The position numbers were made by a program, and so were the translations under genes. DNA of 7,542 bases, from the NCBI GenBank assembly GCA_030667885.1, contig DAOUVA010000205.1, positions 1-7,542 of the forward strand. Reading direction: 5' to 3'. The first letter of the stretch is position 1. Each line of letters opens with the position of its first letter. Under the pieces are notes generated by a model that saw nothing but the letters and a program-made list of their open reading frames with translations, made no database searches and was not told where the DNA came from. Origin of the DNA: Phycisphaerae bacterium. GTDB lineage: Bacteria > Planctomycetota > Phycisphaerae > Sedimentisphaerales > Anaerobacaceae. Below, piece after piece: positions 1-5,930 of this stretch.

Positions 1-329
1 ACAAACGCCAGATAGCAATATGTACAATAGTACGGGCAGCCGTTTGAGACAGGAACCAATTTGTAGTAAGGGCAGCAGCAGACATTCGAGCCAAGCCGGC
101 CATCGAAATTGCCCACAAAAGATGAAGTTGCACCAATCATCAAAGTTCTTTTTCCGGCAAGTAATGCCTGTGCCGGTGACATATTCGGCAAAGGTGGATT
201 TTTCTGCTGCTTTATTAACTGGACATCAGCCGATGGAAATAACCCTATAATTCGTTGCGCTTCAGGGTCATCCGCAACTTTTTGCCATAACAATATAGTC
301 TTAGGTTTGAATGTTCTCGCTTTATCCAT
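1..329 (-). CDS. Spore photoproduct lyase-like radical SAM protein, N-terminal part only
   Basis: The frame opens at the ATG at 329 and reads to the left edge with no stop, giving 109 codons. Residues 98-105 read CPYYCTYC followed by YL. This is the CxxxCxxC cluster that binds the 4Fe-4S centre in radical SAM enzymes, and the following tyrosine-leucine matches the spore photoproduct lyase (SPL) group. The distance of about 97 residues from the start to the cluster also fits SPL-type proteins, which are around 340 residues long. SPL itself repairs UV thymine dimers in spores. Relatives in non-sporulating bacteria are widespread and mostly uncharacterised, so the substrate here is unknown. Residues 84-86 are three consecutive cysteines just before the cluster, which is unusual. 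AAAGG lies 7 bases before the ATG. An in-frame TAA lies 11 codons upstream with no ATG, GTG or TTG between, so 329 is the only sensible start. The partner gene at 424 diverges from it. Confidence 0.85.
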   Translation of the reverse strand, partial: MDKARTFKPKTILLWQKVADDPEAQRIIGLFPSADVQLIKQQKNPPLPNMSPAQALLAGKRTLMIGATSSFVGNFDGRLGSNVCCCPYYKLVPVSNGCPYYCTYCYLAF

Positions 330-379
330 AGCCCAACCTTTTGTCTGTTGTTCAAACTCTTTTTATTCCGCATAAAGTT

Positions 380-409
380 ATTATAAGCAAAACAACCAAG
401 TTAATCCAA
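380..409 (-). promoter_or_regulatory. Candidate promoter for the SPL-like gene
   Basis: On the minus strand a perfect TATAAT lies at 385-380. A TTGGAT lies at 409-404 (3 of 6 match to TTGACA), with an 18-base spacer. The predicted start of transcription near 373 would give a leader of about 44 bases before the ATG at 329. The same AT-rich patch also holds a TATAAG (382-387) on the plus strand that could serve the lipoprotein gene, but it has no good -35. This is sequence pattern only. Confidence 0.4.
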
Positions 410-423
410 AATTAAGGAGAAAA

Positions 424-1032
424 ATGATGAAAAAAATCGAAGTACGAAAAAGCACAAGACTTTTTGGATGCGTATTTATATGCCTTCTATCCGCCGGCTG
501 TGACAGTCTGCGTTTTGCACCAACCGAGACACAAAAACAGAACGCATGGCTGCATAATCGTACAACTACGATTGCCGCCGATACCTCAAAGACTGAAAAT
601 GCCTCGGAACAATTGCAGGCACTAACGCAGCTAAGCGAAGTTCAGAGCCGGGGGTTCAGCTCTTATTTTGGTCTGCCGAAAGAATTTCCACCGTCCGAGA
701 CCACCGAAGATGTGCTGGCCGAATCGAACTACCAGCTTGCCCGCACGGCATTGCAGCAGGGAGCCGAACGGCCGGATGCATGGGAAGTGGCCGACTCTAT
801 GCTGGAGCTGGGCATTGGTATCTGTGCATTACTGGGCGGAGTTTACGGTACAAGAGCCATCGGATTCTTAAAACAAGCCAAAACAAAATCCAAAGCCCTG
901 AAGGAGATTATCACCGGCAACGAGCTTTTCAAAAAACAAAATGAATCCTACACCTCAGCATTCAAACAGGCCCACCAGAACCAATCGGCCCCGACCCGCC
1001 AAATCGTAGCGGAAATGAAAACCAATGTGTAA
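424..1032 (+). CDS. Putative lipoprotein with internal membrane-like segment, function unknown
   Basis: This is a 202-residue protein I cannot assign to a named family. Residues 1-26 form a lipoprotein signal: lysines and arginines, a hydrophobic stretch, then LLSAGC with the lipidated cysteine at 26. The -3 position is serine rather than the usual leucine, so the lipobox is slightly off consensus. Aspartate follows the cysteine. In E. coli that favours retention in the inner membrane, but whether it holds here is unknown. Residues 30-125 are polar and rich in Gln, Thr and Glu. Residues 126-149 are hydrophobic and glycine-rich and could span or dip into a membrane. The tail (150-202) is lysine- and glutamine-rich and looks helical. 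The overall layout recalls small phage or mobile-element proteins of the holin type, which is an impression only. AAGGAG at 414-419 precedes two adjacent ATGs at 424 and 427. The second has the more usual 7-base spacing. The small frame at 1025 overlaps its end by 8 bases. Confidence 0.75.
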   Translation: MMKKIEVRKSTRLFGCVFICLLSAGCDSLRFAPTETQKQNAWLHNRTTTIAADTSKTENASEQLQALTQLSEVQSRGFSSYFGLPKEFPPSETTEDVLAESNYQLARTALQQGAERPDAWEVADSMLELGIGICALLGGVYGTRAIGFLKQAKTKSKALKEIITGNELFKKQNESYTSAFKQAHQNQSAPTRQIVAEMKTNV

Positions 1033-1414
1033 TGACTTTTCGAACGGATTCAGAGATTCTGCCCCTTCGGCTGATTCCGGGCTAAAGGTCAGGATTTCTT
1101 CTGAATGCTCTGAACATGTAAGTTCCGTTGTGGATAGGGAACGGCGGCTTTCCGAGCCGGAGCGGTTAGATGAGATACTGCCCGGCTTAATGGCAGATAT
1201 CGATAAGCGAAGGGAGATTGCTAATTGCTCTTTACTGCACATCACTGAGTGCAAGTCTGTCAGGGAGGCGAAAGACGTCCCGGTTTCTTCGATAGCGGCC
1301 AGCCGGGAAGCTTATCACACGATTGGAGTGCCAGGATGGCAAAAGCACTGCCGAAGTTGGAAAAGTAATGACGGCTGTCCGTGGCGGGTGAACGACAAAA
1401 CCACTTTCCGCTAA
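1025..1414 (+). CDS. Small hypothetical protein coupled to the lipoprotein gene
   Basis: This 129-codon frame starts at ATG 1025, inside the last codons of the lipoprotein gene, and overlaps it by 8 bases. Such an overlap suggests translational coupling. Between about 1080 and 1270 the codons show strong G in first position, typical of real coding sequence. The product contains an acidic/basic helical stretch with the segment LDEILPGLMADIDKRRE near residues 58-74. I do not recognise the family. The last 155 bases overlap, tail-to-tail, the 3' end of the minus-strand toroid gene. The C-terminal third is less convincing, and the true protein may be frameshifted or end differently. An alternative ATG at 1032, overlapping the lipoprotein stop as TAATG, opens only a 17-codon frame and looks less likely. 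Confidence 0.4.
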   Translation: MCNDFSNGFRDSAPSADSGLKVRISSECSEHVSSVVDRERRLSEPERLDEILPGLMADIDKRREIANCSLLHITECKSVREAKDVPVSSIAASREAYHTIGVPGWQKHCRSWKSNDGCPWRVNDKTTFR

Positions 1415-2414
1415 CTCTCTGATTGCTCAATAGCCAGTCTATTCCGCATATCAGTCGCGGATCTTTGCTCGAAAGGCCCAATTCGCGGGCGACAATTATA
1501 GTGAAACCCGTGGCGTACGCATCGCTGGTCTTTGTGTCGTGCGGCTTACCGTCTTTGCGCTTAAGCCCCTTCCAGTCCGCCAACAGGCCGGGTGTGGACC
1601 ATCCACCATCAGGACGTTGAAGTGCAAACAATTCTTTGAGTGTCTTGGCGCGGCCCTGTTCGTTCATCAAATCCCCAACATAACATGATGCCCAGGCAAT
1701 CATCGCCCGATGATGCAGTGACAAAGGCGGATTGTTCTTCAGGAACCTGCGTATTCCATCAAGACCTCGGCGGGCCTCTTTTGTCTGGATATATCGATCC
1801 GGGGCAATTCCCGTAATCAGCGCTGCGAGCGTGACGCCATAGTGCTCGTCGTATTCTATCGGGGGATAACCGTCATTACGCCAGTTCCAGCCGCCATCGT
1901 CCCGCTGGAAGTCCCACATTACCTGAAGAGCCTGGCGTGTAACAGGGTGCAACCGGCCCGTGGTCTGCAAATCATTGAAGGTAAGTCCGGAAGCCACAAC
2001 CACTATCTCCTGCACATCTGGCGGAGATTTCTCTTTCCATCGCCTGGTGACACATTCTTCGAACAAACTACGAACTTCTCCCGAATCCTCCAGGAACGAA
2101 CTCAGAGCGGGCCTTGCATACATATAGCCCATGTTCACATGACAAGCCGCACAGTTGCGTGACTTCTGCCAGTGAAGCGATGCCGTATCGAGATAACGGG
2201 CTGCTTTCTCGGGTGAAAACGTATCCGCAAAGGGCTCCTCAGCAGTAATCTGACCGGGATCAACGACATTCGCAAGCGTAACCACATCACGAGCAAACCC
2301 GAATCCGGGAATAAGCAGGACAAGAAACCATCCGGTGATGAATGAGCAATACCTTCCGAATGGCAGCTTTTCAGGTTGGTTAGTGTATAAAAGCGATAAA
2401 GCTGAGTTCCACAT
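1260..2414 (-). CDS. Exported squalene-cyclase/prenyltransferase-like toroid protein with a CXXCH haem motif
   Basis: From the ATG at 2414 the product has 384 residues. Residues 28-41 are a hydrophobic segment ending FGFA, read as a Sec-type signal or anchor. Residues 88-92 are CAACH, the CXXCH motif to which haem c is covalently attached; export would place it where haem c maturation occurs. Three QW-type repeats follow: QRDDGGW at 170-176, QRPDGGW at 266-272 and QRVSGKW at 332-338. They mark the alpha/alpha toroid fold of squalene-hopene cyclases and protein prenyltransferases. The acidic DXDD signature of squalene-hopene cyclase is not seen, and the protein is much shorter than those enzymes (about 630 residues). 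True cyclase activity is therefore doubtful. Similar haem-plus-toroid proteins are, as I recall, seen in planctomycetes. A TTG at 2432 would add six residues, but it lies inside a consensus promoter, so I reject it. The gene is monocistronic and diverges from the aminopeptidase gene. Confidence 0.8.
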   Translation of the reverse strand: MWNSALSLLYTNQPEKLPFGRYCSFITGWFLVLLIPGFGFARDVVTLANVVDPGQITAEEPFADTFSPEKAARYLDTASLHWQKSRNCAACHVNMGYMYARPALSSFLEDSGEVRSLFEECVTRRWKEKSPPDVQEIVVVASGLTFNDLQTTGRLHPVTRQALQVMWDFQRDDGGWNWRNDGYPPIEYDEHYGVTLAALITGIAPDRYIQTKEARRGLDGIRRFLKNNPPLSLHHRAMIAWASCYVGDLMNEQGRAKTLKELFALQRPDGGWSTPGLLADWKGLKRKDGKPHDTKTSDAYATGFTIIVARELGLSSKDPRLICGIDWLLSNQRVSGKWFCRSPATDSRHYFSNFGSAFAILALQSCDKLPGWPLSKKPGRLSPP

Positions 2415-2423
2415 ACAGGTATG

Positions 2424-2451
2424 ATTATACAAACCGGATTTAACGTGTCAA
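2424..2451 (-). promoter_or_regulatory. Perfect-consensus sigma-70-type promoter of the toroid gene
   Basis: On the minus strand TTGACA (2451-2446) and TATAAT (2429-2424) are both perfect, separated by 16 bases. Transcription should begin around 2418-2416, only 2-4 bases before the ATG at 2414. The mRNA would then be leaderless or nearly so, and no Shine-Dalgarno sequence is present before that ATG. The element also overlaps the alternative TTG start at 2432, which argues against that start. Confidence 0.7.
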
Positions 2452-2474
2452 GACAAAAGGCATCAGACAGGTTC

Positions 2475-2502
2475 TTGTCCGCTGCCGGTAGTTTGCTATA
2501 AT
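2475..2502 (+). promoter_or_regulatory. Candidate promoter for the aminopeptidase gene
   Basis: TTGTCC (2475-2480, 4 of 6 match) and a perfect TATAAT (2497-2502) are separated by 16 bases. The predicted transcript begins near 2509, leaving a leader of about 100 bases before the ATG at 2611. The two divergent -35 elements (2446-2451 and 2475-2480) stand only 23 bases apart, so one regulator bound between them could affect both genes. Confidence 0.5.
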
Positions 2503-2530
2503 AAGATATAAACGGGCAGTGAAGTTCAAG

Positions 2531-2590
2531 ATGGGACGTAATTTGAGGAAGAAACTGAACTCAAAAGATGACCAGGCGTCAAATTATTAA
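2531..2590 (+). CDS. Possible 19-codon leader ORF upstream of the aminopeptidase gene
   Basis: In the roughly 100-base leader an ATG at 2531 opens a frame of 19 codons ending in TAA at 2588-2590, 20 bases before the aminopeptidase start. The predicted peptide is very charged (Arg, Lys, Asp). No strong Shine-Dalgarno sequence precedes it, and the peptide contains no run of a single regulatory amino acid. It could be an upstream ORF that affects translation, or chance. Confidence 0.15.
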   Translation: MGRNLRKKLNSKDDQASNY

Positions 2591-2610
2591 ATAAATCAGG
2601 AATAACAGAA

Positions 2611-3624
2611 ATGGGAACTATAGAACAGGGTGTCAAGCAGGCAGTTGAGAATTGCCTCAAGGTCAAAGCAGGCGAGAGGGTAATCATTATTACCGATGAA
2701 GAGACCATCGAAATAGGCTCGGCTCTTAAAACGGTAATAGAAAAGATTACAGGAAAGATTCAATTCTTCGTTATGGAAGATTTTGGGCAGCGCCCTATTG
2801 ATTACCCGCAAGCTATTGATGATGCCATCAAGGCCGCAGACGTAAGTATCTATGCCGCCCAGGGAGCCGAAGGAGAACTTCAAACTTTTAGACGGCACAT
2901 GATTAAAGCAGTCGAAGCAAATACCAAACTCAGGCATGCTCATATGATTGGAATTACACCGCAGATTATGAAAGACGGGATGTGCGGCGATTACAAAGAA
3001 ATCCAGCGGATTAGCAAGTTGGTGTATGAGAAGGTTAGAAACGCAAAAAAGATTCAGGTGGTGACTGAAAAAGGTAACAATTTTGTTGCTGAATTCAGTC
3101 CGGAACTCAAATGGAACATTAGTGACGGCAATATCGGCCCGGGCCATTGGAACAATCTTCCCGATGGTGAAGTATTTACCTCGCCACTCACTGTCAATGG
3201 CAAGGTTGTTATCGATGGCTGTCTTGGCGATTTCTTTGCCGAGAGATATGGTTCTCTTGAGAATACGCCGATGGTAATTGAAGTTTCGGATGGCCGGGCC
3301 ATAAAGGAAAGTGTCAGATGTGATAATGAGCAACTACAGCAGGAATTTTCCAAATATATTTTTGAGACTGATGAAAACAGCAACAGAGTGGGTGAATTTG
3401 CAATCGGCACGAACACCGGTTTGACAGAGTTAATCTACAACCTGCTTCAGGACGAAAAGTTCCCTGGTGTACATATTGCCTTCGGCAGCCCTTTGCCCGG
3501 CAAAACCGGTGCTAAATGGGATAGTAAAGTGCATGTTGACGGTGTAATCAAAAATACGAGTATTTACGTAGATGACGAAATGATTATGAACAAAGGTGAA
3601 TTTTGTTTTGAAGAATTCGTTTGA
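2611..3624 (+). CDS. Family M29 metallo-aminopeptidase (thermophilic aminopeptidase type)
   Basis: This 337-residue cytosolic protein matches the M29 aminopeptidases, which remove N-terminal residues from peptides using two divalent metal ions. The metal-binding pattern of the family is visible in the C-terminal half: Glu187 in NLPDGEVFTSP, Glu262 in RVGEFAIGTN, His288 in VHIAFG, and His308 with Asp310 in KVHVDG. The N-terminal part is a nucleotide-fold-like alpha/beta region typical of the family. The protein is somewhat shorter than AmpS/AmpT-type members (about 400 residues), consistent with the shorter COG2309-type bacterial and archaeal members. After HIAFGS it reads PLPGKTG, where better-known members often have an aromatic residue nearby, so the catalytic tyrosine may be missing or placed differently; I am unsure of that alignment. 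There is no signal peptide. AGGA at 2598-2601 lies 9 bases before the ATG. It is transcribed alone, divergent from the toroid gene. Confidence 0.9.
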   Translation: MGTIEQGVKQAVENCLKVKAGERVIIITDEETIEIGSALKTVIEKITGKIQFFVMEDFGQRPIDYPQAIDDAIKAADVSIYAAQGAEGELQTFRRHMIKAVEANTKLRHAHMIGITPQIMKDGMCGDYKEIQRISKLVYEKVRNAKKIQVVTEKGNNFVAEFSPELKWNISDGNIGPGHWNNLPDGEVFTSPLTVNGKVVIDGCLGDFFAERYGSLENTPMVIEVSDGRAIKESVRCDNEQLQQEFSKYIFETDENSNRVGEFAIGTNTGLTELIYNLLQDEKFPGVHIAFGSPLPGKTGAKWDSKVHVDGVIKNTSIYVDDEMIMNKGEFCFEEFV

Positions 3625-3625
3625 G

Positions 3626-3648
3626 ATGCAAGGACAATTTACCTGCAT
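3626..3648 (+). terminator. Hairpin just after the aminopeptidase stop
   Basis: Two bases after the stop codon, ATGCA-(A)-GG pairs with CCTGCAT around an 8-base loop. This gives a seven-pair stem with one bulged A. No T-run follows directly, so it is not a classic intrinsic terminator. It may protect or end the aminopeptidase mRNA. Confidence 0.3.
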
Positions 3649-3658
3649 GAACTGACCA

Positions 3659-3674
3659 AACAGTAATTACTGTT
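3659..3674. promoter_or_regulatory. Perfect 16-base palindrome, possible operator
   Basis: AACAGTAATTACTGTT is its own reverse complement. It could fold as a six-pair stem with an AATT loop, adding to the hairpin before it. It could also be a protein-binding dyad for the next gene. A TACAAT at 3698-3703 is the best -10 for the gene at 3730 and has no good -35. With that -10 the palindrome is centred about 43 bases before the predicted transcript start, a usual place for an activator. This is pattern plus inference. Confidence 0.35.
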
Positions 3675-3729
3675 CTAATAGTCCGCCAGTGACTTGATAC
3701 AATAAAGCTTACTCTTTGGAGACAATACG

Positions 3730-5058
3730 ATGCCACTGATTAACGATCACTTTACACAATATCCCACCGAGAGAAAACTCGTAACGCCGGAACCACCAAT
3801 AACTCGCCGGAAGTTTTTGCATGCCACAGCGGCCACTGCCGGCGGGATTCTGTTGACAGGAACATCTAAACTCAAGGGAAATTCAATTACCTTCTTATCC
3901 AAACAGGGTTCCACGGAGCATTTCTGGTATCGCCCGCAGCCGGAAGGGCCCTATATCGATTCGCAGCGAGACAACAAGGCGTTCGGTTTTACCGACCGGG
4001 CTGTATATCTTTCCGAGGACAACGCCAGAACCTGGCCGCACAGCATGGCCTTTGATAACGCTCTAAATATTACGTTCAGCACCATCCTTGGAAACGGCAA
4101 TATGCTTTTCGCCACGCGCTCAAGGCTATACCTCAGCACCGACAACCTCAAGACCTGCCGCCAGATCACAGTGAAGGATGCCGGCGGCGCCGATTACATC
4201 CCGCATAAACCGAAAAATCCGGAGTGTCCCGGCTGGTATTTCCACCCGCTCGACGGCGTTCATACATGGGACGTCAACGGCGTTGAGATGCTGATTTGGG
4301 GTAATTACTGCAATGTCCTCGGCGGCGCGGTCCCGGTCAACATTTACTACTCAACCGACTACGGCCGTACCGTGAAAATAGCGTATGCCTTCGGACAGAA
4401 TCCCGGCTATAGGGACAACGGCTCCGAAGGCGGAGGCCCGACGGGTACGCTGCTCGGCGATACGGATAATCCGGTCATCTGCCGGCATGTGCACTGCGTG
4501 GCATATAATCCCGCCGAAAACGCATTCTATGCCTGCACGGGTGACCGCGACAGAGACGAGGGGCGTGAGTGTCACTGGCTCAGAGGTACCTACGACGCGA
4601 ATAATGATAAATGGCACTGGAAAGTTATCGTATCGGATGCCTCTAACTCGAGATACAAATCCGGCGGATTCAATTTTGTTGACGGTAAACTCTACTGGGT
4701 TGCCGACGCCAACGGGCCAACGCCACACGACCGGGGCCTCTTTCGGTGCGACCCGGCCGACATAACAAGGCCAGAAGCACATACGATGCTCTTCAATCCG
4801 CAATACGAGTCCGCAAATATGATAATTCAGGACGGCGTGATTCTGGCAGCTCATTATGCACCGGCATCGCCATACTCCACGGGATTTATCTATTCACCCG
4901 ATATGGGTAAAACGTGGGCGCAGTACGACCTGGTCGAATTCGGCCCACGCTCGCCGGTAAGGTTCCACAAGAAAAATAGCGATGGGTGGTTTCGGATTGA
5001 CCTTAGAACAGGATGGATAAAACGCGCCGACGTATTATTCATCAAGCCAAAGCCCTAA
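3730..5058 (+). CDS. Tat-exported sialidase-like (BNR/Asp-box) beta-propeller protein
   Basis: The product has 442 residues. A twin-arginine signal is clear: TRRKFL at 25-30, then an Ala/Gly-rich hydrophobic stretch to about residue 44, so it is exported folded. The 24-residue stretch before the arginines is long, but GGAG at 3718-3721, 8 bases before the ATG, supports this start. Four Asp-box motifs (S-x-D-x-G-x-T-W) occur: 95-102, 136-143, 208-215 and 389-396. The last is the best (SPDMGKTW) and the first two lack the glycine. These motifs sit in turns of the six-bladed propellers of sialidases and related exo-glycosidases. The FRIP/YRIP arginine motif of true GH33 sialidases is not seen near the N-terminus, so the substrate is open: another glycan, or a non-catalytic binding role. 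Aromatic and His/Asp residues are plentiful. It is convergent with the pseudopilin gene, with 36 bases between the stops. Confidence 0.8.
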   Translation: MPLINDHFTQYPTERKLVTPEPPITRRKFLHATAATAGGILLTGTSKLKGNSITFLSKQGSTEHFWYRPQPEGPYIDSQRDNKAFGFTDRAVYLSEDNARTWPHSMAFDNALNITFSTILGNGNMLFATRSRLYLSTDNLKTCRQITVKDAGGADYIPHKPKNPECPGWYFHPLDGVHTWDVNGVEMLIWGNYCNVLGGAVPVNIYYSTDYGRTVKIAYAFGQNPGYRDNGSEGGGPTGTLLGDTDNPVICRHVHCVAYNPAENAFYACTGDRDRDEGRECHWLRGTYDANNDKWHWKVIVSDASNSRYKSGGFNFVDGKLYWVADANGPTPHDRGLFRCDPADITRPEAHTMLFNPQYESANMIIQDGVILAAHYAPASPYSTGFIYSPDMGKTWAQYDLVEFGPRSPVRFHKKNSDGWFRIDLRTGWIKRADVLFIKPKP

Positions 5059-5062
5059 GGGC
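5052..5062. terminator. Small hairpin over the propeller gene stop codon
   Basis: GCCC and GGGC flank the stop codon TAA and form a four-pair stem with a three-base loop. It lies at the junction of two convergent genes and could help end transcription from either side, but the stem is short and no T-run follows. Confidence 0.15.
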
Positions 5063-5094
5063 AGACTATATGAAATGCTGGTCAAAGCGTATAT

Positions 5095-5868
5095 TTACGG
5101 CTCATAGCCGAGCTTTCCCCAGATACCCTTCTGCACCCATTGCACATCCAGCTTGCCTTCTTCCGTGGCCGGAGAAAAGAGCCCCACCCAGGTGCGTACG
5201 TTGTCCCTCCCCTGCTTGATCGTTTCAATACCCTTCCACTTGTGGTATTCGGCGTGCCCATCGGCGCAGGAAAAAGTAGTACCGTCACCGTGTCTTGTGA
5301 CCGGCTGGTCCCACCACTTGGGCTCATTGTACCTCGTGGAGTAAGCGTCCGGGCTTGACAGACCTTCATCTATGAAGATTAACCTCTGGGCCGGCTGGGG
5401 AACAAGCATCCGTTTCTTGAAAACAGGACTGCCGTCAATGGACCTGCCGTTACTGGCTATCATCATGGCATACGTCATCAGCTCTCCCCTGTAGCCGGCG
5501 GGGCACTTGTAGAGATTTATCTCTTTGACGTACGGCCATAACGCCCCGTCTTTAATTCCCTGTATCTGGCTGTCCTCAGGTAACTGTCCGCCCTGGGCCC
5601 AATCGGACGCCCAGGTAACACCCACCCAGGGCTCACCAAACTGGCTCCTCCACGTGCCGCCCGCCTCACAACTGACCAGCTTATCGTCGTTATCATCGGC
5701 ATACAGAATCCAGGCCAGGCCCAGTTGCTTGAGGTTGCTAAGACACACCGCCCGCTCGCCCTGCTCTTTGGCTCTCTTAAGGGCCGGCATCAAAATCGCC
5801 ATCAATACTGCAATTATGGCAATAACTACCAAAAGCTCTATTAGTGTAAAACCCTTTCGTTTACACAT
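5095..5868 (-). CDS. Type II secretion-like pseudopilin of the H-X9-DG family
   Basis: The product has 257 residues and begins with a class III prepilin leader: MCKRKG, then FTLIELLVVIAIIAVLMAIL. The prepilin peptidase would cut after Gly6 and methylate Phe7. The conserved Glu sits at mature position 5 (Glu11). The hydrophobic helix (7-30) both anchors the subunit and drives assembly. His193 followed by nine residues and Asp203-Gly204 is the H-X9-DG signature of pseudopilins that are greatly expanded in Planctomycetota and related phyla. The middle is rich in Trp and Tyr, with scattered cysteines at 42, 67, 122 and 201. No other secretion genes are nearby, as is usual for these scattered copies, so its partner machine lies elsewhere. 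AAGGA lies 8 bases before the ATG. Its role may be surface attachment, secretion or cell-surface structure; the specific function is unknown. Confidence 0.9.
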   Translation of the reverse strand: MCKRKGFTLIELLVVIAIIAVLMAILMPALKRAKEQGERAVCLSNLKQLGLAWILYADDNDDKLVSCEAGGTWRSQFGEPWVGVTWASDWAQGGQLPEDSQIQGIKDGALWPYVKEINLYKCPAGYRGELMTYAMMIASNGRSIDGSPVFKKRMLVPQPAQRLIFIDEGLSSPDAYSTRYNEPKWWDQPVTRHGDGTTFSCADGHAEYHKWKGIETIKQGRDNVRTWVGLFSPATEEGKLDVQWVQKGIWGKLGYEP

Positions 5869-5880
5869 GACGTTTATCCT

Positions 5881-5895
5881 TCTCTTTCAAAGAGA
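5881..5895. promoter_or_regulatory. 15-base palindrome at the pseudopilin ribosome binding site
   Basis: TCTCTTTCAAAGAGA has two perfect 7-base arms around one centre base. In the pseudopilin mRNA it sits directly next to the AAGGA ribosome binding site. As RNA it can form a five-pair stem with a five-base loop that would crowd the site. As DNA it could be an operator just downstream of the predicted promoter. Confidence 0.3.
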
Positions 5896-5930
5896 GGCCA
5901 TGAGTTTAACTGATATGCTTATCTGAGATA

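Noticed and set aside
20..375. Two overlapping plus-strand open frames (20-250 and 109-375)
   Set aside because: They are antisense to the radical SAM gene, whose minus-strand frame has a recognisable iron-sulphur motif. Their products match nothing and have unnatural composition.
955..1254. 99-codon minus-strand frame
   Set aside because: It lies antisense to the lipoprotein end and the small plus-strand frame. The plus frame has the better coding bias (G in first codon position).
2415..2432. TTG start at 2432 for the toroid protein
   Set aside because: The TTG and following bases contain the TATAAT of a perfect promoter, so they would not be in the transcript. ATG 2414 is preferred.
2596..3333. 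245-codon minus-strand frame
   Set aside because: It is a shadow of the M29 aminopeptidase, whose metal-binding motifs are clear on the plus strand.
4351..4854. 167-codon minus-strand and 126-codon plus-strand frames inside the propeller gene
   Set aside because: Both are out-of-frame shadows. The annotated frame holds the Asp-boxes and Tat signal.
5525..5926. 133-codon plus-strand frame
   Set aside because: It is antisense to the N-terminal half of the pseudopilin, whose prepilin leader is unmistakable.
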